Source: Mediterranea massiliensis
GTDB lineage: Bacteria; Bacteroidota; Bacteroidia; Bacteroidales; Bacteroidaceae
NCBI GenBank assembly: GCA_958402075.1
Contig: CATXSD010000173.1
Location: forward strand, 1-5,063
DNA: 5,063 bases
Direction: 5' to 3'
Positions 1 to 5,063 of this stretch are shown here, in pieces. Under the pieces are notes generated by a model, which ran no database searches, was not told where the DNA came from, and saw only the letters and a list, made by a program, of their open reading frames with translations. Both the position numbers and the translations under genes were made by a program. Numbering within the stretch: position 1 is the stretch's first letter; the number at the start of each line of letters is the position of its first letter.

Positions 1-1892
1 ATGCCCGTCTGTGCGGCGATGGCGCGGGCGGTGGCTTCGTTATCGCCCGTCAGCAGGTGGACGTCGATGCCTTGACGTTGCAGGCGGCGGATGGCTTGGG
101 CAGAGGTGGGTTTTACGCGGTCGGCGATGGCGGCTACGGCCAGAGCTTCGTGTTCGTTGGCCAGCCAGATGACGGTCTGTGCTTCGGCTTCCAGGCGGTC
201 GGCCTCCTGTGCCAGTTGCGGGTCGACGGCAATCTGCTGTTCGTCCAGCAGGCGACGGTTGCCGATGTAGTAAAGTGTATTGCCGACGCGGCCACGGATG
301 CCCCGGCCTGTCAGGCTTTCAAATTCTCCGATTGAAGAAATGTTTTTCTCCAACTGGGGAAAACAGTTTTCCAGGTAGTGCGTGACGGCTTCGGCCAGCG
401 GATGTTCGGAACGTTTCTCCAGTGCATGGAAGGCGGCTGCGTGGCGGTTGTCTTCGTGTTTCCACAGGAGGGTGGTCACCTGCGGACGGCCTTCGGTCAC
501 GGTACCTGTCTTGTCCAGCACGACGGTGTCCACTCGGCGGGCGCGCTCCAGGCTCTCAGCGTCCTTGATGAGGATGCCCCGTTCGGCTCCCTTGCCGATG
601 CCCACCATGATGGCGGTCGGCGTGGCCAGTCCCAGGGCGCAGGGGCAGGCGATGATGAGTACCGTCACCAGTGCCAGCAGGCCGTGGGTGAAGCCGTCGG
701 TCGGATCCAACAGTACCCAGCCGAGGAAGCTCAGCAGGGCAATGGCCATGATGGTGGGGACGAAGATGCCCGCGATGCGGTCTGCCAGCTTTTGCACGGG
801 GGCCTTGCTGCCCTGTGCGTCCTGCACGGCACGGATGATGTGGGCCAGCAGTGTGTCGTGTCCCACCTGCTCGGCGCGGAAGACGAAGCTGCCCTTCTGG
901 TTGATGGTGCCTGCCAGTACACGGTCGCCCGCACGCTTGCCCACGGCCAGCGGTTCGCCGCTCAGCATGCTTTCGTCCACGTACGACTGACCACTCACGA
1001 CCGTGCCGTCCACGGGCACGCGTTCGCCGGGCTTCACCAGAAGCAGATTGCCGACGGTGACCTGTTCCAGTGGAAAAGATTCTTTTAATGAAGAATGAGG
1101 AATGGAGAATGAAGAATTCCCTTGCGGACTGTCAGGTGTAGCGCAGCCTGATTCCTCATTCTTCATTCTTAGTTCTTCATTTACCAGCGTTACCGTCTGC
1201 GGTTGCAGCCCCATCAGTTTCTTGATGGCGTCGGCTGTCCGGCTTTTGGCACGCGCCTCGAGCAGGCGGCCCAGTAGGATGAAGGCGATGATGACGGCCG
1301 AGGCTTCGAAATAGACATGCGGTTCGATGCCCCGCGACCGCCAGAAGTCGGGGAAGAAGAGGTTGAACACACTGAACAAGTAGGCGATGCCGGTGCTGAC
1401 GGCCACCAGCGTGTCCATGTTGGCCGCGCGGTGCTTCAGCAGACGCCAGGCGTTGGTGTAGAAGCTGCGGCCCAGGCCGAAGACTACGGGCGTGGCGAGC
1501 AGCCACATCACGTAGTTGGCATAGGGCAGGTCCATGAACACCATGCCGATGACGGCCACGGGCAGGGCGAGGGCGATGGCCCACACGGTGCGCCGCTTCA
1601 GTGTGCGGTACTGGCGGAGTTGTTCCGCTTCCTTGTCTTCCGCTTCCGAGGGTGCGGGTGTTTCCTGTTGGGGAGTCAGTCCGAAGCCCACGGCCTCTAC
1701 GGCCTGTTGCAGGGCTGCGGCGTTGCAGGCCGACGGGTCGTAGGTCACCGTAGCCGTTGCCGTAGCCAGGTTGACAGCGGCCTGGACCACGCCCGGCTGC
1801 CGGCTCAAGGTCTTTTCCACACGGGCGGAGCAGGCGGCACAACTCATGCCCTGTACGTCGAAGTTCTGTTGGATGGTATGTTCGTTTTCCAT
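1..1892 (-). CDS. copA: Copper-translocating P1B-type ATPase, C-terminus outside window
   Basis: This is an inner-membrane pump that exports Cu(I) using ATP. The frame is open from ATG at 1892 to the left edge (630 residues seen, against roughly 730-750 usual for one-HMA members), so the frame still lacks the GDGxNDxP motif and the last two helices. Domains in order: HMA metal-binding domain (about 10-72) with GMSCAAC (C18, C21); an acidic linker; four helices (about 102-120, 127-145, 160-180, 193-212); actuator domain with SGEP at 311-314 (TGEP in many relatives); two helices with the copper-site CPC at 416-418; phosphorylation motif DKTGT at 460-464 (D460); SEHP with H497, typical of P1B pumps; TGRGIRG at 528-534; and TGDN at 615-618. 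CPC plus GMxCxxC favours copper over zinc or cadmium. A palindromic element is translated as residues 238-269. The start is a clear ATG about 30 bases downstream of a -7 box. The metal-binding AraC regulator next door supports a copper-response role. Confidence 0.95.
   Translation of the reverse strand, partial: MENEHTIQQNFDVQGMSCAACSARVEKTLSRQPGVVQAAVNLATATATVTYDPSACNAAALQQAVEAVGFGLTPQQETPAPSEAEDKEAEQLRQYRTLKRRTVWAIALALPVAVIGMVFMDLPYANYVMWLLATPVVFGLGRSFYTNAWRLLKHRAANMDTLVAVSTGIAYLFSVFNLFFPDFWRSRGIEPHVYFEASAVIIAFILLGRLLEARAKSRTADAIKKLMGLQPQTVTLVNEELRMKNEESGCATPDSPQGNSSFSIPHSSLKESFPLEQVTVGNLLLVKPGERVPVDGTVVSGQSYVDESMLSGEPLAVGKRAGDRVLAGTINQKGSFVFRAEQVGHDTLLAHIIRAVQDAQGSKAPVQKLADRIAGIFVPTIMAIALLSFLGWVLLDPTDGFTHGLLALVTVLIIACPCALGLATPTAIMVGIGKGAERGILIKDAESLERARRVDTVVLDKTGTVTEGRPQVTTLLWKHEDNRHAAAFHALEKRSEHPLAEAVTHYLENCFPQLEKNISSIGEFESLTGRGIRGRVGNTLYYIGNRRLLDEQQIAVDPQLAQEADRLEAEAQTVIWLANEHEALAVAAIADRVKPTSAQAIRRLQRQGIDVHLLTGDNEATARAIAAQTG
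1087..1181. repeat. 95-bp palindromic element inserted in frame inside copA
   Basis: Two 31-bp arms (1087-1117 and 1151-1181) are inverted copies with 26 of 31 positions identical, around a 33-bp core (1118-1150). Both arms are built from short GAATGA/GAAGAAT-type repeats, purine-rich on the plus strand at the left arm and pyrimidine-rich at the right. Its composition is unlike the GC-rich copA around it. In copA it is read as residues 238-269: a charged stretch (NEELRMKNEE), a core with SGCATPDSPQG, then a serine-rich stretch (SSFSIPHSSL). Only one of the three copA-strand frames is free of stops across the element, and that is the one used. It lies in the segment between helix 4 and the actuator domain, where I recall family members having a short variable stretch. 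No clear target-site duplication or transposase is visible. I recall similar EELRMKNEE-like runs in other Bacteroides proteins, which suggests a dispersed non-autonomous family, but this was not searched. Confidence 0.8.
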
Positions 1893-1917
1893 TGCTGACG
1901 ATTGGTTTTGATGTTTA

Positions 1918-1931
1918 CGTCTGCAAAGGTA
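1918..1931 (-). promoter_or_regulatory. Probable copA promoter (-7 box)
   Basis: On the minus strand TACCTTTG (1931 down to 1924) matches the Bacteroidetes -7 consensus TAnnTTTG fully. Transcription would start near 1918-1920, giving a leader of about 25-30 bases before the copA ATG at 1892. The expected -33 TTTG around 1950-1955 is not present (the minus strand reads AACAAC there), which is typical of a promoter that needs an activator, such as the AraC-type protein encoded just upstream. A small dyad, CGGA-CTT-TCCG, lies just upstream of the -7 box at about 1934-1944 and could be part of an operator. The role of the dyad is inference. Confidence 0.6.
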
Positions 1932-1995
1932 CAGCGGACTTTCCGGTCGGTTGTTATGGAATTCGGGGAATAAGTTATAAGATTGTGTCTTTATC

Positions 1996-2574
1996 TCAGA
2001 TTTCGTCCAGCGGTCTGCGGCGTTTCTCTTTCTGTTGCCTGAACTGCGTGGGGGTGAGGCCCGTCACGCTCTTGAACTGCGCGCTCAGGTAAGCGGTGCT
2101 CGAGTAGCCCAGGCGGTCGGCTATCTCGTTCAGTGTCAGTTCTCCATAGGTCAGCAGTTCTTTGGCCCGCTCTATTTTCTGGGCGATGACATACTTTTCG
2201 ACGGTGGTACCCGTAGCTTCGGAGAACAGCTTGCTCAGCGTGCCGTAGTCCTTGCTGAGGGCGCGGGCCAGGTAGTCGGACAGGTTGGTCTGGAGGGGCG
2301 CGTCCGTGGGCTGGTGAACGAGGCCGACGATGAGTGCCTTCATCTGTTGCACCGTCTGCATCCGGCGGTCGTCTATCAGTTCGAATTCCAACGCCTCCAA
2401 CGCTTCCTTTACCCGCAGGCGGAGATCGGGTGTCAGTTCTTCGGCAGTGACGGCGATGCCCAGCTCCACAGACAGCGGGTGCAGGCCCAGTGCACGCAGG
2501 GCGTTGTCGACGGCCAGGATGCAGCGGTGGCATACCATGTTCTTGATGTGAAGCGTATGGGTTTCGTCTGTCAT
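1996..2574 (-). CDS. AraC-family regulator with N-terminal MxCxxC metal-binding domain
   Basis: This 192-residue protein is probably a cytoplasmic transcription regulator of the adjacent copA. Residues about 6-68 look like a heavy-metal-associated (ferredoxin-like) domain: HTLHIKNMVCHRC places the metal loop M13-x-C15-x-x-C18 at the usual position after the first strand, and the segment ends in EALEALEFELI. Residues about 95-182 are an AraC/XylS DNA-binding domain: a first helix-turn-helix at about 100-125 (YLARALSKDYGTLSKLF) and a second at about 147-179 with LTLNEIADRLGYSSTAYLSAQFK and TGLTPTQFR, the classic family signature. The tail is basic (KEKRRR). There is no cupin-type sensor domain, so metal binding by C15/C18 is the obvious signal. 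The ATG at 2574 was chosen because upstream in-frame ATGs (to 2889) would place the gene's own -7 box inside the coding region, and the HMA domain begins right after 2574. Similar regulators beside copA are known in Bacteroidetes; the exact ligand (Cu or Ag) is inferred. Confidence 0.88.
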   Translation of the reverse strand: MTDETHTLHIKNMVCHRCILAVDNALRALGLHPLSVELGIAVTAEELTPDLRLRVKEALEALEFELIDDRRMQTVQQMKALIVGLVHQPTDAPLQTNLSDYLARALSKDYGTLSKLFSEATGTTVEKYVIAQKIERAKELLTYGELTLNEIADRLGYSSTAYLSAQFKSVTGLTPTQFRQQKEKRRRPLDEI

Positions 2575-2598
2575 CGGGATGCAATGCTTTGTTTGTTG

Positions 2599-2630
2599 CA
2601 AAGGTAGTGAAAGGTGAGCGCAGAAACAAA
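2599..2630 (-). promoter_or_regulatory. Promoter of the AraC-type regulator (-33/-7)
   Basis: On the minus strand TTTG (2630 down to 2627) and TACCTTTG (2606 down to 2599) are separated by 20 bp. This matches the Bacteroidetes primary sigma factor pattern of TTTG and TAnnTTTG with a 19-21 bp spacer. The start site would fall near 2593, leaving a leader of about 20 bases before ATG 2574. The -7 box and its next two bases (TACCTTTGCA) are identical to those at the copA promoter; they fit the general consensus and so do not by themselves prove shared regulation. Confidence 0.75.
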
Positions 2631-2648
2631 TGAAAACCACGTTTTCAA

Positions 2649-2679
2649 TTTGTTTTTGCCGAGCCGCATCCTGCCTTTG
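2649..2679 (+). promoter_or_regulatory. Candidate upstream promoter for the lipoprotein gene
   Basis: TTTG at 2649-2652, a 19-bp spacer, and TGCCTTTG at 2672-2679 (7 of 8 matches to TAnnTTTG) form a plausible plus-strand promoter. It would give a leader of about 115 bases containing the hairpin at 2673-2687 or part of it. An alternative is TTCCTTTG at 2773-2780 (also 7 of 8, no clear -33), which would leave a leader of only about 12 bases before ATG 2799. The sequence does not decide between them. Confidence 0.35.
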
Positions 2680-2687
2680 CAAAAGGC
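2673..2687. other. Short perfect inverted repeat in the divergent intergenic region
   Basis: GCCTTT (2673-2678) and AAAGGC (2682-2687) are perfect inverted copies around a 3-base centre (GCA). It lies between the divergent regulator and lipoprotein genes and overlaps the candidate lipoprotein -7 box. It could be a protein-binding dyad or a small leader hairpin. A second, weaker dyad, CCCGA and TCGGG around six bases, is at about 2728-2743. Nothing else was recognised in 2631-2798. Confidence 0.35.
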
Positions 2688-2798
2688 GAATGCAATAGAC
2701 GGCTGAGTTGGCAATGAAAGTTAAATGCCCGAGAAACTTCGGGAAACATTTCATCCTTTCGCCACAAATCCTTTCCTTTGTAGAAAAAACATCCCGAC

Positions 2799-3680
2799 AT
2801 GAAAAAACTGTTTCCTTTTGTCCTGTTGTGCCTGGCGTTGCTGTCACTCGGGCTGGGTGCCTGTTCCGAGAAGGATGATAGCGTTCCACGTATCCAACTG
2901 GCGTATGAAAACCCGAATGAAGTTTTCGATAACGAAAACCCTCGTATCTCTCTGAGGGCTTTTGAAACGGCCGATCGTGTGTACCTCATACAGGGTGGTG
3001 ACGGGAATTTCCGTTTGGAAGTTAGCAACGACGATGTGCTGCAAGCCCGTTGCGAAGGGAGCAAGCTCTTTATTCGTCCGCTGAAGGCTGGAAAGGCGGA
3101 AGTCCTTATCCGTGACGGGTACGGGTGGGACTATCTTTTGTCGGTCACGGTGGGTTATCCTTATTATCTTTATGGCGTGATAGACAACCGCGTGATGTTG
3201 CAGGGTGCAGGGCTGACCGATGAAGAGAAGAGTGCGCTGGAGCAGGAGATGCTGCATGCTTCTTCGGGGCCTGCCGTCGTCAAGGGTTATACGTTGGTCT
3301 ATCAGAACGAAGCGATGAACGCGGGACAGCTGGTTATCGGTTCTTCGTGCTATGCCTTCGATGCATCGGCCGAGCCCATCGGACTCGAAGATCCTTTGGA
3401 ACTCAATGTGCGGACGGACGACGGTTTTGCACGCAAGTTTTTCTTCGAACGCTTCACGCCCGTCCGGCTGTCGTCGGGCAACCGTTCGGACGAACTGTTT
3501 CTGAGCGAGTCCAATGGCGGTGTTTCGCCTGATACGCGTGATTTCAATTCGGCTCCTCACTTCCGTTGTGTGATTGCGGACCGCACTTCTCTCTATCGGG
3601 AACGTTATCCGGCACTGGAGCACGCCTATCATGTGCAGGTGGTGCTTGAACAATATGAAGGATTGACCTCCGAAGAATAA
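2799..3680 (+). CDS. Predicted surface lipoprotein with an Ig-like domain, function unknown
   Basis: This 293-residue protein starts with a lipoprotein signal peptide: a basic MKK start, a hydrophobic stretch (4-18) and the lipobox LGAC at 19-22, with C22 the lipidated residue. The next residues, SEKDD, are acidic and resemble the Bacteroidetes lipoprotein export signal, so display on the outer face of the outer membrane is likely. Residues about 48-119 look like a bacterial Ig-like (BIG/BACON-type) domain: IQGGDGNFRLEVSNDDV, then LFIRPLKAGKAEVLIRDGYG and LLSVTVG follow the beta-strand pattern of many Bacteroides lipoproteins. The remainder (about 120-293) is predicted soluble, rich in beta-type alternation, and I do not recognise a family or catalytic motif. 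It is transcribed away from the copper locus and ends at its own terminator, so a role in copper handling is not supported by context. The start ATG directly precedes the signal peptide. Confidence 0.9.
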   Translation: MKKLFPFVLLCLALLSLGLGACSEKDDSVPRIQLAYENPNEVFDNENPRISLRAFETADRVYLIQGGDGNFRLEVSNDDVLQARCEGSKLFIRPLKAGKAEVLIRDGYGWDYLLSVTVGYPYYLYGVIDNRVMLQGAGLTDEEKSALEQEMLHASSGPAVVKGYTLVYQNEAMNAGQLVIGSSCYAFDASAEPIGLEDPLELNVRTDDGFARKFFFERFTPVRLSSGNRSDELFLSESNGGVSPDTRDFNSAPHFRCVIADRTSLYRERYPALEHAYHVQVVLEQYEGLTSEE

Positions 3681-3686
3681 AGTCTC

Positions 3687-3699
3687 CGGCCGAGGGCCG
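3687..3699 (+). other. Small GC-rich hairpin just after the lipoprotein stop
   Basis: CGGCC (3687-3691) and GGCCG (3695-3699) pair around a GAG loop, six bases after the TAA stop. No T-tract follows, so it is not a terminator by itself. It may shield the mRNA 3' end together with the terminator hairpin downstream, or be chance. Confidence 0.35.
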
Positions 3700-3717
3700 A
3701 AGGGATTGTACGGAAGG

Positions 3718-3761
3718 ATTTCCTCCTGACTTGCCGAGGCGGTCAGGGGGAAATTTTTTTT
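3718..3761 (+). terminator. Rho-independent terminator of the lipoprotein gene
   Basis: Arms 3718-3730 (ATTTCCTCCTGAC) and 3742-3754 (GTCAGGGGGAAAT) form a 13-bp stem with one T-G wobble and an 11-base loop, followed by eight Ts (3754-3761). It lies 37 bases after the stop codon at 3680. On the minus strand the same hairpin is not followed by a T-tract, so it should act mainly on plus-strand transcripts. Confidence 0.9.
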
Positions 3762-3794
3762 GTTTCTTGCCCGTACCTGTTCACTCCCCTACGA

Positions 3795-3943
3795 GTTTCA
3801 AGATGCTTTCATGCTTTGAAACCATCGGTTTCATTGAATGAAACCAGTGGTTTCTTTCAATGAAACTGTTAGTTTCATCCGATGAAACGATTGTGAAACC
3901 ACTCGTTTCAATAGTTGGTGTGTGAACGAAATCGGTAGTTTCA
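3795..3943. repeat. Phased 11-bp array of TGAAAC/GTTTCA hexamers
   Basis: Fourteen consecutive 11-bp steps can be laid out, each a hexamer plus a variable 5-bp spacer. GTTTCA is at 3795, 3828, 3872, 3905 and 3938; its inverse TGAAAC is at 3817, 3839, 3861, 3883 and 3894. One-mismatch copies are CTTTCA at 3806 and GTTTCT at 3850. The step at 3927 is degenerate (CGAAAT) and the one at 3916 is essentially lost (TGGTGT). All ten exact copies fall in one phase modulo 11. From 3817 to 3888 the orientation strictly alternates, so adjacent pairs form palindromes. The spacers differ from each other, so this is not a simple tandem duplication. The array sits between convergent genes (the lipoprotein and birA), and 11 is not a multiple of 3, so coding is unlikely. 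A GTTTCT at 3762, right after the terminator T-tract, is in the same phase but may be coincidence. No function is assigned. Together with the terminator and a small hairpin, it accounts for most of the gene-free stretch 3681-3980. Confidence 0.9.
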
Positions 3944-3980
3944 AGCCGCAGGGCACAGGTAGAAAAGGGGGTGAAGGCTT

Positions 3981-4778
3981 TTAAAGGATGTATTGCACCT
4001 CCTTGAAGAGGTATTTACGCAAGCGTCCCGCCTCATCTTGCAGAACGAAGCGCCCGTCCGGTTCCACATCGGCCAGGCGGGCCAGGAAGCGTCCGTTGGC
4101 GTCTTCGTAGGGGTGCAGGCCCTCGCGGCGGAAGAGGGCGTCGGTGTATCGGCGGGCAATGGAGGCGGCAAAGCGGCCGTCCTCATCACGGCGCAGAGCT
4201 TCGTAGTAGGTGTGCAGACGGCGCAGGAAGCCATTGAGGACGGTCGGTGCGTCGTAGTCGCGACCCGTAATCTGCTTCAGTGAAACGGGATTGGGCGCGG
4301 GGCTGCGGAAGGCGGTCTGGTTCAGGTTGATGCCGATGCCGGGGATGCAGCGGCCGATGCGGTTGCCCTCCAGCACATTTTCGATGAGCATGCCGCAAAT
4401 CTTCTTCTCGTGCCAGTAGATGTCGTTGGGCCATTTGATGGTGATACCTTCCGTGTAGGTGTCCAGCTCTTCCTTGACGGCCAGCGAGACAATCTGTGAC
4501 AGGACGAACTGGCGGCGTGCCTCGACGAAACGGGGGTAGAGCACGGTGCTGAACAGGAGGTTCTGCCCGGCTTCGGATTCCCACGAGTTGCCGCGCTGTC
4601 CCTTGCCCGATGTCTGGAAGCGGGCGGTGACGGTGGTATATTCGGTGGGGGCGGATGGAGCGTTGTCGCACAGGTCGCTCAGGTAGCGGTTGGTCGAGTC
4701 GGTTTCTTCCAGTCTGATGATTGGAAAGGAGGGTTGTTCAGGAATTGTTGTCATCTTGGTTTTGTACGTAAAATTCAT
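3981..4778 (-). CDS. birA: Biotin--[biotin carboxyl-carrier protein] ligase, single-domain type
   Basis: This cytoplasmic enzyme makes biotinyl-5'-AMP from biotin and ATP and transfers biotin to a lysine of carrier domains such as that of acetyl-CoA carboxylase. Residues (265 aa from ATG 4778): TDSTN at 26-30; the biotinyl-AMP binding loop SGKGQRGNSW at 57-66 (GRGRRGRxW in E. coli); KWPND at 115-119, carrying the catalytic lysine K115; KICGMLIE at 126-133; GIGINLN at 147-153; and a small C-terminal SH3-like domain (about 222-265, ending FKEVQYIL). The N-terminal winged helix of E. coli BirA is absent, so it should not act as the biotin-operon repressor. The start at 4778 leaves five bases after the yraN stop; ATG 4754 (residue 9) is a possible alternative, since the conserved core begins near residue 19. 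It is probably cotranscribed with yraN. No terminator with a T-tract was seen after its stop, so its transcript may run into the 11-bp array. Confidence 0.95.
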   Translation of the reverse strand: MNFTYKTKMTTIPEQPSFPIIRLEETDSTNRYLSDLCDNAPSAPTEYTTVTARFQTSGKGQRGNSWESEAGQNLLFSTVLYPRFVEARRQFVLSQIVSLAVKEELDTYTEGITIKWPNDIYWHEKKICGMLIENVLEGNRIGRCIPGIGINLNQTAFRSPAPNPVSLKQITGRDYDAPTVLNGFLRRLHTYYEALRRDEDGRFAASIARRYTDALFRREGLHPYEDANGRFLARLADVEPDGRFVLQDEAGRLRKYLFKEVQYIL

Positions 4779-4783
4779 TATTC

Positions 4784-5063
4784 TCAGAATTGCGGCGGAT
4801 AGAAAGCATTCTCCAGATGTTCGATCTGGAACGGCGGTCGGTCGCCGACGGCCGTGACGATGTCGAAACGGACGGGCAGGTCGATGCCGAAATGCTTGAT
4901 GTAGGCATCGGCCGCCACAACGATGTGGCGCACCTTCCGCCAGTCCACGGCCTCCTGCGGCTCCTTGTACTCGGTGTTGGTGCGGGTCTTCACCTCGACC
5001 ACCACCCGTTCGCCGCCCTGTGTGGCCACGATGTCCAGTTCCAGGCGGTTCTTGCGCCAGTTG
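4784..5063 (-). CDS. yraN: YraN-like UPF0102 protein, N-terminus outside window
   Basis: Ninety-two residues are visible, ending at TGA 4786-4784; the first 25-30 residues lie beyond the right edge (family length about 120). The segment NWRKNRLELDIVA, followed by GGERVVVEVKTR, is the UPF0102 signature: the acidic D in LDIVA and the E-V-K of VEVKTR form the core of a restriction-endonuclease-like (PD-(D/E)xK) fold. The later AVDWRKVRHIVVAADAYI and LPVRFDIVTAVG segments are also typical. The family is widespread and predicted to act on nucleic acid, but its cellular role is poorly established. It lies five bases upstream of birA on the same strand. The GTG codon at 5029 is an internal valine, not the start, because the conserved homology continues upstream of it. 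Confidence 0.92.
   Translation of the reverse strand, partial: NWRKNRLELDIVATQGGERVVVEVKTRTNTEYKEPQEAVDWRKVRHIVVAADAYIKHFGIDLPVRFDIVTAVGDRPPFQIEHLENAFYPPQF

Noticed and set aside
378..1088. Long plus-strand open frame of 236 codons
   Set aside because: It is the exact antisense of copA in codon-aligned register; GC-rich codon use on the minus strand removes stops from the opposite strand. The protein has low-complexity His/Gln/Gly/Ala content and no recognisable domain. The same applies to the plus-strand frames at 57-335 and 1317-1898.
1087..1181. Frameshift or pseudogene in copA at the palindromic element
   Set aside because: Codon-by-codon reading from 1892 to the left edge stays open, and the conserved motifs on both sides (membrane helices before; SGEP, CPC, DKTGT after) are in the same frame.
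2575..2889. N-terminal extension of the AraC-type regulator to ATG 2889
   Set aside because: The extension would translate through the TTTG/TACCTTTG promoter and an AT-rich intergenic stretch and overlap the divergent lipoprotein start. The metal-binding domain begins directly after ATG 2574.
2844..3653. Minus-strand open frame of 269 codons opposite the lipoprotein gene
   Set aside because: The plus-strand frame has a complete signal peptide, lipobox, Ig-like domain and terminator; the antisense frame shows no domain.
3742..3761. Bidirectional terminator serving birA
   Set aside because: On the minus strand the hairpin is followed by CCTTCCG-type sequence, not a T-tract, and it lies over 200 bases beyond the birA stop.
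3795..3943. CRISPR array or simple tandem repeat
   Set aside because: The repeated unit is only 6 bp with 5-bp spacers and mostly alternates in orientation, unlike CRISPR repeats of 24 bp or more in one direction. Spacer divergence excludes a plain microsatellite or minisatellite.
3941..4234. Minus-strand open frame of 97 codons at the end of birA
   Set aside because: It overlaps birA in another frame, has no recognisable content, and runs into the intergenic region; birA motifs place the real frame.

Overview
The window looks like the chromosome of a Bacteroidales bacterium (Bacteroidaceae-like) with fairly GC-rich coding DNA. Four things point there. The promoters carry the Bacteroidetes -7 box (TAnnTTTG), here TACCTTTG upstream of two genes. 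There are no clear Shine-Dalgarno sequences. The lipoprotein has an acidic Bacteroidetes-style export tag right after its lipidated cysteine. The BirA is the single-domain form with the C-terminal sequence usual in this order. The species cannot be resolved from this window.

Left part (1-2640, minus strand): a copper-handling locus. A small regulator (1996-2574) fuses an N-terminal MxCxxC metal-binding domain to a C-terminal AraC helix-turn-helix domain. 103 bases downstream lies copA, a P1B-type copper ATPase (1892 down to beyond base 1), whose C-terminal end is outside the window. Each gene has its own -7 box. The simplest model is that the regulator senses copper through its own cysteines and controls copA. 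CopA also contains a 95-bp imperfect palindromic element (1087-1181), in frame and translated, between the fourth membrane helix and the actuator domain.

Middle (2575-3761): a divergent intergenic region leads to a plus-strand lipoprotein gene of unknown function (2799-3680), probably surface-exposed, with one Ig-like domain. A strong Rho-independent terminator (3718-3761) follows it.

Convergent intergenic region (3762-3980): this holds the most striking signal in the window, an array of TGAAAC/GTTTCA hexamers (3795-3943) spaced at exactly 11 bp with variable 5-bp spacers, mostly alternating in orientation. It encodes nothing and lies downstream of both flanking genes, so it is not an ordinary promoter operator.

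Right part (3981-5063, minus strand): birA (biotin-protein ligase), preceded five bases upstream by yraN (UPF0102, nuclease-like fold), which runs off the right edge. The two probably form one transcription unit.
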